From Chloroflexi bacterium OHK40 (GTDB lineage: Bacteria > Chloroflexota > Chloroflexia > Chloroflexales > Chloroflexaceae), in NCBI GenBank assembly GCA_004367505.1, contig SFCB01000005.1:1-64000 (forward strand): a DNA stretch of 64,000 bases, given 5' to 3'. This document shows positions 32,307 through 40,661 of the stretch, in pieces. The stretch's first letter is position 1. Each line of letters opens with the position of its first letter. Under the pieces are notes generated by a model that saw nothing but the letters and a program-made list of their open reading frames with translations, was not told where the DNA came from and did not search any database. The position numbers and the translations under genes were made by a program.

Positions 32307-32795
32307 TTACCGCCCGTACCCCAGTGCCCTGGCGATCATTCGCAGGGCGCTGCGCTCGTCGGGGCTCACGGCGGGGCCGCCCACACCGAGGAGCCCGCTT
32401 TCGCTGTTGGCCCGTGCCACCTTCTCGGCAATCGCCATCACGAATCCCCGGTAGTCGGCTACATCGTCCGGCGCTGCCCGCGCCGCCAGCAGATCCACCG
32501 CCCGCTCACACATGTCGAGGGCCTCGTTCAGCAAGGCGTCGTAGGAGGGTGGTGGGCCGAAGCTCCGGTCGCCACCCTCCTCCTCCCGGGCCTCCGGGTC
32601 CATCCGCGCGGCAACTTCGGCCACCAGGGCGCTCCGCCCGAACTGCGCGGCCGCCTCGCGCCAGCCCGTCACCATGGCGTTTGCCTCGTGCAGCCCCCCT
32701 CCCTCAGATGCCAGGGCCACCACCGCGCCCGCCGCCAGAGGCGTGTCGCCCAGCAGCGCCCACTCCTCCGCACTGAAGCTGTACAGACCGTCCAT
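32307..32795 (-). CDS. Conserved hypothetical protein of Chloroflexi type
   Basis: The 162-residue product begins MDGLYSFSAEEWALLGDTPL and ends with an arrangement EKVARANSESGLLGVGG....SPDERSALRMIARALG. I recall this end-motif (a KVA..., glycine-rich GLLG.GG, then SxxExxAL..IA.ALG) in uncharacterised proteins of this phylum, often helical and possibly TerB-like. No catalytic residues can be named. The gene lies between the LD-carboxypeptidase and the PPOX-type gene, all on the minus strand but with wide gaps, so cotranscription is doubtful. Confidence 0.6.
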   Translation of the reverse strand: MDGLYSFSAEEWALLGDTPLAAGAVVALASEGGGLHEANAMVTGWREAAAQFGRSALVAEVAARMDPEAREEEGGDRSFGPPPSYDALLNEALDMCERAVDLLAARAAPDDVADYRGFVMAIAEKVARANSESGLLGVGGPAVSPDERSALRMIARALGYGR

Positions 32796-33164
32796 CGTTC
32801 TTCCAGACTCCTCGCGTCGCTATGGTGCGCCAGGCGCGCAGCCGGCCCCCCCACCAGCCCGGAAACGCCGCCCTTCCGGCGGCACCGCGCGCCCGTACCA
32901 GGGCCTCAAGACCCCCGGCGAGCCGCCCCACAGGCCGCCGGCGGGGTCGAATCGAGCCGGCGCTTGCCCTCGGCGCGAGCCGCCAGGCCTGCGGGACACC
33001 CCGCGCCACCGTGATACCGCCGTGGGCTGCTCGCCCAACGTGCCGGTGTCTACCCATCTCGGCGCTCATTGCACAACTGTTACGCTCGTACTGCCGCAAT
33101 GCGGGTTGTGGGTGACGCTCGCTGGCCCGGCTACCATCGTTCACGTTCCTGCGTCGGCATGCCC
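32796..33164. other. GC-rich gene-free spacer
   Basis: In these 369 bases no frame has a ribosome site or family resemblance. The DNA is GC-rich with short complementary stretches but no clean terminator or promoter that I can defend. Confidence 0.5.
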
Positions 33165-33554
33165 TCAGCGGGGCGCGATCTCGATCCAGGCCCGCTCCGT
33201 GCCACGTACAGTGAGGAAGAAGTCGAAGACTGCCTTCAGCAAGCCATACTTGCGATCCAGGGCTTCTCTGGCCACGGCCACCTCCTCAGGTGGCAGAATC
33301 CGTGCAACGCCCTCGATGGTGGGCCCGAGGGGCGTGCCACGCTGGTCTGACGGGCCGATCAGCACCCGGTTGTTGTTGCGGATGCGCTTCACTTTGCCGG
33401 CGTTCGCCGTCGTCATGACGTAGGCCTTCCCATCGTGGAGCGCGAACCACACCGGCGTCTTTACGGCCTCGCCGCTACGCCGGTAGGTGAAGAGATTGGC
33501 GTACGAGTGCTTCTGGAGCGGGGCGAAGGGTGGCGCGGTGGTCGTTTCGGCCAT
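33165..33554 (-). CDS. PPOX-class (pyridoxamine oxidase fold) F420- or FMN-dependent protein
   Basis: The 129-residue product has the split-barrel flavin/F420-binding fold: KHSYANLFTYRRSGEAVKTPVWFALHDGKAYVMT at the start (the R-x-G-x-x-x-T-P-V/W-F pattern of PPOX-class F420-dependent enzymes of the Rv2061 type), then GKVKRIRNNNRVLIGPSD and REALDRKYGLLKAVFDFF. It likely reduces an unknown substrate with F420 or FMN. The ATG at 33554 is preceded by GAGGAG at moderate distance, and a leftward TACAAT at 33599-33604 may be its -10 box. F420 use in this organism cannot be confirmed from the window. Confidence 0.82.
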   Translation of the reverse strand: MAETTTAPPFAPLQKHSYANLFTYRRSGEAVKTPVWFALHDGKAYVMTTANAGKVKRIRNNNRVLIGPSDQRGTPLGPTIEGVARILPPEEVAVAREALDRKYGLLKAVFDFFLTVRGTERAWIEIAPR

Positions 33555-34032
33555 CGTCGTGTGCTCCTCGCTGTGCTACGAATCGTTGCTAACATTCCAT
33601 TGTAGCACGGCTCGTAGCGCGCTAGCGCGCTGTGGCCCGACGTTCCTTGGGGGGCGGATACGCCCGAGCGGCCCCCGGCGCTTCTCCCTGGACGCCGACC
33701 GGCGCGGGCGTGCCAAAAGGCGCCGAGGTGTCGTTCCCGCGCACGCGGGCACCCAGCCCCCCGCTTGCGCGGGGGCTTGTGCGGGCACCTGGCGCAGGCG
33801 GGGCTTGCCGGCGTCGCTTCCTGGACGCTGGCCTGCGCGGGCGTGCCAAAAGGCGCCGAGGTGTCGTTCCCGCGCACGGGGCACCCACCCCCCGCGCAAG
33901 CGGGGGCTTGTGCGGGAGCCCGGCGCAATGCGCGGAGGCTAGCGCCCAGAGCCAGTTCGCGTAGAGTACTAGACCAGCGGCAAACGGCTGGCCCGTGGCG
34001 ATGCTCTGACGCCTGGTTCCTCGGTTCTCACG
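33555..34032. other. Gene-free spacer with repeat cluster
   Basis: The 478 bases hold the leader of the PPOX gene, a palindromic repeat cluster (33691-33925, separate entry), and a degraded copy of dispersed repeat A at the right end. Overlapping open frames here are products of the repeats. Confidence 0.6.
33691..33925. repeat. GC-rich tandem repeat cluster with 133-base period
   Basis: A 44-base block starting GCGCGGGCGTGCCAAAAGG is identical at 33702-33745 and 33835-33878, 133 bases apart. Flanking parts are similar, with CCCGCTTGCGCGGGGGC and CCCCGCGCAAGCGGGGGC palindromes. The style matches the cluster at 1518-1813 (GTGCC-CAAAGGC, TTCCCGCGCA-CG-GG), so both belong to one REP-like family. 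Confidence 0.75.
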
Positions 34033-34035
34033 CTA
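33986..34035 (-). repeat. Possible degraded copy of dispersed repeat A at the rsmA stop
   Basis: On the minus strand the rsmA stop codon TAG opens a stretch TAGCGTGAGAACCGAGGAACC followed by GGCGTCAGAGCATCGCCA. The TAGCG start, a GGAACC core and GCGTCAGA match family A in order, but the middle is shortened. I treat it as a tentative fifth copy. Confidence 0.35.
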
Positions 34036-34992
34036 GCCGAGCGCGCGGTACAGGGCGGCCCACTCTTCGAGCGTCAACGTCTCAGCGCGGCGGGCCGGGT
34101 CTACGCCGGCTGTCTGCAGAGCGGCCAGGGCCGCCTCACGCGAGAGCTTGACGCCCATTGTGGCCAGCCCACCGGGCAGGGCGTTGCCAAGTTGCTTGCG
34201 CGGTTGTAGAAACCCGCTCTTGATCACGCGGAAGAGCCCGTCCACGTCGTCGACCGCCACGCGTAGCTCCGGGCGCCGCCGCATGCGCAACACCGCCGAG
34301 TCTACGGCAGGAGCGGGGTAGAAGCTTGTCGCGGGCACCCGCGCGACAATGTCCGGCTCGGCGTAGAGCTGCACCGCGTGTGCCAGGACACTCAAATCAC
34401 CTGGGCGGGCCGTGATCCGCTGCGCGACCTCCCACTGCACGAGCACCACGCTGAGTTCGGGCGGCCTGGCCGCCTCCAGAAAGTGCCGCAGCACCGGCGC
34501 GGTGATCGCGTAGGGGAGGTTCGCCACCAGCTTGTAGGGCCGCGCGGGGCCTGGCGCCACAGCACCGCTCGTAGGTGCCAGGCTGTTGCCCTCGGCAAGA
34601 GGCGCTGGGCGATCGCCAGGCTCGTGCTCGGATGGCTGGCGCTCTTCACCGTGCTGGGCCAGCAGTTCCCCCGGCGTCACCCGCAGCACGTCGGCCTGCA
34701 CGATCCGTAGCGGTGCGCCGCGAAACTCATCGTGGAGCCGCGCGGCGAGCCGTTTGTCAAGCTCGACGGCGATAGTCCGGGCGGCGCGGCGGGTAAGCTC
34801 CCAGGTGAGCACCCCGAGGCCCGGGCCCACCTCAATGACGGTATCATCGGGCTGGAGCTCGGCCGCCGCGACTATCGCCTCAAGGGCCTGGCCGTCGATC
34901 AGGAAATTCTGGCCCATCCCCCGTGTCGGCCGCACGTCGAGCGCCCGCAGGGCCGCGCGTACGCGCAGGGGGTTGAGGTAGGGATTGCTCAT
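34033..34992 (-). CDS. rsmA: 16S rRNA dimethyladenosine transferase (KsgA/RsmA)
   Basis: RsmA dimethylates two adenines near the 3' end of 16S rRNA during 30S maturation. The 319-residue product has GMGQNFLID near residue 25, the SAM loop VIEVGPGLGVLT (52-63), VELDKRL, the motif NLPYAIT (158-164), and the C-terminal FLQPRKQLGNAL segment. Residues about 115-151 form an extra polar, Pro/Glu-rich insertion between the QADVL strand and NLPY that standard RsmA lacks, probably a surface loop. The ATG at 34992 starts within the spacer of 10 bases after the histidine kinase stop, with AAGGGG upstream, so the two are cotranscribed. Confidence 0.93.
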   Translation of the reverse strand: MSNPYLNPLRVRAALRALDVRPTRGMGQNFLIDGQALEAIVAAAELQPDDTVIEVGPGLGVLTWELTRRAARTIAVELDKRLAARLHDEFRGAPLRIVQADVLRVTPGELLAQHGEERQPSEHEPGDRPAPLAEGNSLAPTSGAVAPGPARPYKLVANLPYAITAPVLRHFLEAARPPELSVVLVQWEVAQRITARPGDLSVLAHAVQLYAEPDIVARVPATSFYPAPAVDSAVLRMRRRPELRVAVDDVDGLFRVIKSGFLQPRKQLGNALPGGLATMGVKLSREAALAALQTAGVDPARRAETLTLEEWAALYRALG

Positions 34993-35002
34993 CCCTGGCC
35001 CC

Positions 35003-36796
35003 TTATTGCTCAAGCGGCACAACAATCGTGACCGTGGTGCCTTTGCCGGGGGCCGACTGGATCTCGGCGCTCCCCCCGACGAGGCGGGCGCGCTCGTCAA
35101 TATTCAGCAGGCCGAAGGAGCCGCGCTTCTCATAAGAGTTCAGCACCGCCTGCATGTCGAAGCCCGCGCCGTCGTCCTGCACCACGGCCACGAGGTTCCG
35201 TCCCTCGCGGCGCAGGCGCACGTAGAGGTGCCTGGCCCTGGCATGCTTGAGCGCGTTATTGGCGGCCTCCTGAATGATGTTGAAGAGGGTGCCTTCGGTC
35301 TTCGTCTCCAGCTGGACATCCTCGAAACCGTCGGCCTCCAGCACGATCTCTGTCCCGGCGCTATTGCCCTTAAATCGCTCCAGGTACTGCTCGAGGGTCA
35401 CCTTAAGGCCCTGCGTCTCCAGTACCAGGGGGCGAAGCTCAAAGAGCATCGTGCGGATCTCGTAGGTTGTGCGCTTGGCGAGGCCGCTCAGCTTGTCAAG
35501 TTCCTCCAGCGCCCGCGTCGGGTCCCGCTCCAGGAGCCGCTTGATAAACTCCACGTTCATGGTAATCGCCGCCACAGCCTGTGCCGGGCCATCGTGGAGG
35601 TCGCGGGCCAGCTGGTGGCGCACCTCTTCCTCCTTGGAGATCAGCTTGTTGCGCTCCTCTTTGAGATCAAAGATCAGCTGAGCATTATGAAGGGCGATAA
35701 TCGCGTAGTTGGCCAGGGCGGTGAGGTTATCCACCTGTTCCCCTGAGAAGCCGCCGGGCTTGTCGCTGGCCACAACCATCAAGCCGTAGATGCGCAGGTT
35801 GGCCCGCAGGGGGAAGAGGCAAGCGCTTCGGGCCGAGCGCAGCGTCACGAAGCTCTGCAAGTCCGGGTCACGGGAGATGTCGGGCAGCACCACGGGCTCG
35901 GTGCTCCGCAGCGCTGCGGCGAGTCCACGGCCAACCTTGACGCGGCGGGCCTGGTCGGAGATGTCGAGCGACTGGCTGGCGGCCACGAAAAGCTCATCGG
36001 ACCGCCCGGCCGAGAGGAGCACAAAGCCGGCTGTAAAGGGCACCAGTTTGCGGCTCTCGCGCAGGGTTGCCTCCAGCACCTGGCGGTAGTCAACCGTCGT
36101 CGAGAGCGTATAGGCGACCTCGTAGAGCGAGCGCATCTGGTCGCGGTAGGCCCGTGCCTCGGTCAGGGCCTGCTCGGCATCCTGGCGCGCCCGGGCCACG
36201 CTCTGGCGATTGTTCTCGCTCCAGTGCTCGGCCAGCCCGCTGGTCAGCCAGGGGATGAAGCTAAGCGTGAGGCCGCGCAGTCCCAGGGCCACGTAATCGA
36301 GGATGGTCAGGGCAATGTCGGGGGCCAGAAGGCGCCGCCAGCCGATAAACGCGGCCATGTAAAACGTCGAAGCCAGCAGGCCCGAGAGCAGCCCCACCAC
36401 CGGCGGCTGACGGATGGCAGCGTTAATCAGCGGGAGGAGATAGAGCGGGAAGAAGATCACCGTCTGCTCACCGCCGAAAAAGGCCATGAGCGAGATGAAC
36501 ATCAAGTCCAGCAGATAGGCGAAGCTCAGCAGAGTTGCCGTACCAGGGATGAAGGTCGCAAGCGTGGCAATCAGGCTGAAGCCAAAATAGGCCCACAGCA
36601 CGATCAGCAGCGGTGGGCTCTCCAGACCTGGCGGCCACAGAGGTACCTCGGTGAGGAACTGCACCACGGCGAAGAGCAGAATGATGGTGAGCCAGCGGGC
36701 CAGGGTATAGAAGCGCTCGCCGCTCAGCAAACCCAGGCTATGTGCGCCCGTCCCGCTGGCGTTGGGTGAGTTGGTCGCCGTTGTTGTGGCCTTCAT
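35003..36796 (-). CDS. Membrane sensor histidine kinase, NarL/DegS type, with GAF domain (orphan)
   Basis: From the ATG at 36796 the product has 597 residues: about five or six membrane helices (residues 30-190), a coiled segment (SVARARQDAEQALTEARAYRDQM), a GAF domain (about 215-360: VDYRQVLEATLRESRKLVPFTAG), the HisKA_3 phosphorylation helix EEVRHQLARDLHDGPAQAVAAI, and an HATPase with NIIQEAANNALKHA and DDGAGFDM. Such kinases pair with LuxR-type regulators; none is adjacent. Starts at 36874 and 36817 are possible, but the first lies inside a dispersed repeat. The gene is coupled to rsmA. Confidence 0.87.
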   Translation of the reverse strand: MKATTTATNSPNASGTGAHSLGLLSGERFYTLARWLTIILLFAVVQFLTEVPLWPPGLESPPLLIVLWAYFGFSLIATLATFIPGTATLLSFAYLLDLMFISLMAFFGGEQTVIFFPLYLLPLINAAIRQPPVVGLLSGLLASTFYMAAFIGWRRLLAPDIALTILDYVALGLRGLTLSFIPWLTSGLAEHWSENNRQSVARARQDAEQALTEARAYRDQMRSLYEVAYTLSTTVDYRQVLEATLRESRKLVPFTAGFVLLSAGRSDELFVAASQSLDISDQARRVKVGRGLAAALRSTEPVVLPDISRDPDLQSFVTLRSARSACLFPLRANLRIYGLMVVASDKPGGFSGEQVDNLTALANYAIIALHNAQLIFDLKEERNKLISKEEEVRHQLARDLHDGPAQAVAAITMNVEFIKRLLERDPTRALEELDKLSGLAKRTTYEIRTMLFELRPLVLETQGLKVTLEQYLERFKGNSAGTEIVLEADGFEDVQLETKTEGTLFNIIQEAANNALKHARARHLYVRLRREGRNLVAVVQDDGAGFDMQAVLNSYEKRGSFGLLNIDERARLVGGSAEIQSAPGKGTTVTIVVPLEQ

Positions 36797-36865
36797 AGAG
36801 GGGCAGCGGGCGCGCATTTGGGCGGGAGCAGCGGTCTGCCGGCTCCCACCTCCTAATGCGGCCGG

Positions 36866-36937
36866 CTCGCGCATTGCTCGGAACGGTTGAGCGATCTGCG
36901 GAGAGCTGGATCACGTCGGAATGCCATCCGCGTGCGG
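36866..36937 (+). repeat. Dispersed repeat family A, opposite-orientation copy
   Basis: The plus-strand unit runs from CTCGCGCATTGCTCGGAACGG to CCATCCGCGTGCGG and matches family A read on the minus strand elsewhere (CGGAACGGTTGAGC, then GCTGGATCACGTCGGAA, then GCCATCCGC). Unlike the other copies it is not at a gene end; it lies upstream of the histidine kinase gene, between it and the end of mdh. Confidence 0.65.
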
Positions 36938-37039
36938 TGATCCAGTTCCTGGTACGCGGTGCGTGCTCTAGACAAGGTTCGCAGCAGTGATAGACCTGGT
37001 GACGCGCGGCATGGGTTGGGACGGCCCTGTCCCCTGGCG

Positions 37040-38098
<1,059 letters not shown>

Positions 38099-39028
38099 CT
38101 ACCTGGCGGCTGCCCTCAGCCGCCGCAGGGCCTCCTCCAGGTCGGCGGGGAGCGGCGAGTGAAACTCGCGCCAGCTGCCATCGGTGGGGTGGCTGAAGCC
38201 CAGGCGGTGAGCATGGAGGAACTGCCGGGTTAGCCCGAAGCTCGGGCGCGGTCGCCGCCCTCCGTAGGTCGGGTCACCCACGATCGGTCGGCTTCGGTGC
38301 AGCATATGCACGCGGATCTGGTGGGTACGCCCGGTTTCGAGGCGGACTTCGAGCAGCGTGTAGGCGCCGAGTTCCTCGATCACCCGGTAGTGCGTGCGGG
38401 CCTCACGGCCATGGGTGGTGACGGCCATGCGCAGGCGATCGACCGGGTGGCGCCCGATCGGTGCGTCGATCGTCCCTTCCGGCTCTTTGAAGCGCCCCTC
38501 GACCACCGTCAGGTAGATCTTGAGCATCCGCCGGGCGCGTTGCTGCTCGGTCAGCGCCTGCATCGCCCGGTCGTGGCGGGCGACCACCAGCAGCCCCGAG
38601 GTGTCCTGGTCCAGCCGGTGGACGATCCCGGGGCGCACGCCACCATTGACCTGCATGTCGGGGTAGCGGGCGAGGAGGGCGTTGGCAAGGGTGCCGCCGG
38701 TATGGCCTGGCGCCGGGTGGACGACCATGCCGGCCGGTTTGTCCACCACCACGACGTCGGCATCTTCGTAGACGATCTGCAGCGGGATGGGCTCCGGGGT
38801 CAGGGTAGTGGGCTGGGGCGGTGGCACCGTCACCGCGACCATATCGCCCGCGCGCAGCGGTAGGCTGGAACGCGCGATCCGCCCGTTCACACGTACCAGG
38901 CCGTCATCGACCAGTTGCTGTACGAACGATCGCGAGAGGTCCGCCACCATGCGCGCCACGAAGCGGTCGAGCCGGTCGCCAGCGTCGTCGTTAGAGGCGT
39001 AGAGCAGAATGGTATCGGGCTCGCTCAT
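38099..39028 (-). CDS. rluD: Ribosomal large subunit pseudouridine synthase, RluA/RluD family
   Basis: The 309-residue product has an N-terminal S4 RNA-binding domain (about 15-75: DRLDRFVARMVADLSRSFVQQLVDDGLVRVNG) and the catalytic pseudouridine synthase core with HRLDQDTSGLLVVARH (catalytic Asp), RARRMLKIYL, and the closing GRTHQIRVHM. RluD-type enzymes modify helix 69 of 23S rRNA. It follows two lspA genes on the same strand; lspA-rluD is a common bacterial pair. The ATG at 39028 is preferred over a longer frame because the added N-terminus is not family-like, although its ribosome site is weak. Confidence 0.9.
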   Translation of the reverse strand: MSEPDTILLYASNDDAGDRLDRFVARMVADLSRSFVQQLVDDGLVRVNGRIARSSLPLRAGDMVAVTVPPPQPTTLTPEPIPLQIVYEDADVVVVDKPAGMVVHPAPGHTGGTLANALLARYPDMQVNGGVRPGIVHRLDQDTSGLLVVARHDRAMQALTEQQRARRMLKIYLTVVEGRFKEPEGTIDAPIGRHPVDRLRMAVTTHGREARTHYRVIEELGAYTLLEVRLETGRTHQIRVHMLHRSRPIVGDPTYGGRRPRPSFGLTRQFLHAHRLGFSHPTDGSWREFHSPLPADLEEALRRLRAAAR

Positions 39029-39233
39029 AGGGGTTGGGCGGCGAGTCGCGGCGCCTGCGCGGTGCTGGCGCCGGACCCTTCCGGCGGCAAGGCGCACCGA
39101 TTCGTTCAGGGCGGCGGCCTGCGAGAGGTGCATGGAGTGCGAGCGTCACGGTGATCAACTGCCGGTGCTAGCCCTGTATGATGCGGTGGCAGGCTCGCGC
39201 ACCGTGAGGGGGGCCGGCGAACGCCGGGCCGCC

Positions 39234-39806
39234 CTACTCCAGATCACGGCTCAGCAACTCGCGGAGCAGCCCATCATCTCGCGGCGGGGTCCGTGGCGCT
39301 GGCTGCGGATCGTCGCCCACGAAGATCAGGTAGCCGGCCAGCATCGTGACGCCCACGCTGATGGCGCTGTCGGCCAGATTGAAGACCGGCCACCAGCCCA
39401 CCCGGATGAAGTCCACCACGTGGCCGTAGCGCAGCCGATCGATGATATTGCCGAAGGCGCCGCCGAGGATCAGGCCCATCGCCACCTGTACCCAGGGGCT
39501 GCGGTTGGGAAGGTGCGCCACATAGGCGTAGGCGGCGCCGGCGGTGATGGCGATCGATGTCACGGTAAAGAGCCGTGGCATATCCTGGAACAGCCCGAAG
39601 GCAACCCCCGTATTATGGCCGTAGACAAGGGCGAGCCAGTCGCCGGCGAGGGCCAGCTCCCGGGCACCCGGAGTAGGGCCGAGGGTGTCGATCACCCAGC
39701 GCTTGGTGATCCGGTCGGCGGCCAGGATGGCCAGGCCGATGCCCGTGGGCACCAGCCAGCGCCGAGGACTGTCCGGAAGGGAGTGGGCGCTCACAGGTGG
39801 CCTCAC
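39234..39806 (-). CDS. lspA: Lipoprotein signal peptidase (LspA), second of two
   Basis: LspA removes the signal peptide of lipoproteins in the membrane. The 190-residue product has four hydrophobic segments and both catalytic aspartate motifs, GGAFGNIIDRLRYGHVVDF and VFNLADSAI, and HNTGVAFGLF before them. It overlaps the other lspA by ATGA (start ATG 39804-39806, upstream stop TGA 39803-39805), so translation is coupled. The C-terminal tail (PRDDGLLRELLSRDLE) is longer and polar. Both copies look catalytically complete, so this is a tandem paralogue pair rather than a gene and pseudogene. Confidence 0.9.
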   Translation of the reverse strand: MRPPVSAHSLPDSPRRWLVPTGIGLAILAADRITKRWVIDTLGPTPGARELALAGDWLALVYGHNTGVAFGLFQDMPRLFTVTSIAITAGAAYAYVAHLPNRSPWVQVAMGLILGGAFGNIIDRLRYGHVVDFIRVGWWPVFNLADSAISVGVTMLAGYLIFVGDDPQPAPRTPPRDDGLLRELLSRDLE

Positions 39807-40321
39807 TGTGAGGTCAGCGGGTGCTCATCGCGGTGCTGGCGGCGTTGGGCCAGTTCGTCGCGCAGGAACTGCAGCATGAGCAGGGCGGCCCCGACGGTGA
39901 TGGCGCTGTCGGCCAGGTTGAAGATCGGGAACCAGCCCACCTGAATGAAGTCCACCACATAGCCAAGGCGCAGCCGGTCAATAATATTGCCGAAGGCCCC
40001 GCCCATGATCAGGCCCATGATCAGCTGGATCACTCGCCGGTGGTTCGGCAGTTGGGTGGCGTAGAAGTAGATCGCTCCGGCGACGATGAGCAAAGCGGTG
40101 ACCGTCAGCAGTTCCGGGTGGCCCTGGAAGAGACTGAAGGCTACGCCGGTGTTGTGTGAGTACGCGATCCGCACGCTGTCGCCGATGATCGGGATGAAGT
40201 TCGTCATCGTCGTGGGGCCGAGGGTATGCACCACCCACAGCTTGGTCAGCTGGTCGAAGGTGACCACCAGCAGGGCCACCAGGGCCGGCACGGCCCACAC
40301 AGCATGGCTCCGTAACAGCAA
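39803..40321 (-). CDS. lspA: Lipoprotein signal peptidase (LspA), first of two
   Basis: The 172-residue product carries VTFDQLTKLWVV, HNTGVAFSLFQ, GGAFGNIIDRLRLGYVVDF and FNLADSAI, i.e. the two catalytic aspartates of signal peptidase II. I choose a TTG start at 40321 because GGGAG lies seven bases upstream and because the longer frame would begin inside a TATAAT box (40377-40382) that is likely the promoter. It is the first gene of lspA-lspA-rluD. The two LspA proteins are alike in their cores but clearly diverged. Confidence 0.9.
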   Translation of the reverse strand: MLLRSHAVWAVPALVALLVVTFDQLTKLWVVHTLGPTTMTNFIPIIGDSVRIAYSHNTGVAFSLFQGHPELLTVTALLIVAGAIYFYATQLPNHRRVIQLIMGLIMGGAFGNIIDRLRLGYVVDFIQVGWFPIFNLADSAITVGAALLMLQFLRDELAQRRQHRDEHPLTSQ

Positions 40322-40376
40322 CGTTTGCTCCCGTAACGTATGGGCTGATTCAGCCGGCTTGGGCCGGCACGTTATC

Positions 40377-40382
40377 ATTATA
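40377..40382 (-). promoter_or_regulatory. Probable -10 box of the lspA pair
   Basis: A leftward TATAAT is located 56 bases before the preferred TTG start of the first lspA. No good -35 is present, although GC upstream fits other extended or weak promoters in this window. Confidence 0.45.
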
Positions 40383-40539
40383 GCGCACAACGATTGTTGC
40401 TGCCGGGCGCGGGCTCGCTGCGGTGGTGGAAGCCCGCAGCCTCATCTCCAGGCCCGGCCCCAACGTTGCATACCGCTCGATGAAGCCTCTCGCTCCCCGC
40501 GTGGGGGCTGCAGCGCCCTGCGATACCGACGCCCATCCT

Positions 40540-40567
40540 TTGCACCGGGGGGCCTCCGTGCTATAAT
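40540..40567 (+). promoter_or_regulatory. Promoter of the tig operon
   Basis: TTGCAC at 40540-40545 and TATAAT at 40562-40567 are 16 bases apart; TG stands two bases before the -10 box. Transcription would begin near 40574, about 88 bases before the tig start. Confidence 0.7.
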
Positions 40568-40661
40568 GACACGCAGTATCGTCAGCGGCGACGCGTGGTG
40601 TGCGTGCGCCGCAAACCGCCCGTACGTCGCGGCGCGGCCAGGAGCACGGAGAGCGCTGAGC

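Noticed and set aside
33691-33925. Arg/Pro/Gly-rich small proteins in the repeat cluster
   Set aside because: The frames are open in several phases on both strands because of repeat composition, with no ribosome site or conserved start.
36866-36874. ATG at 36874 as start of the histidine kinase
   Set aside because: It falls inside a dispersed repeat copy and has no ribosome site; the added residues look non-coding. The ATG at 36796 is preferred, although not certain.
40322-40390. Longer N-terminus of the first lspA
   Set aside because: The added codons include a TATAAT box that is likely the promoter, and the residues are polar where LspA starts with a membrane helix.
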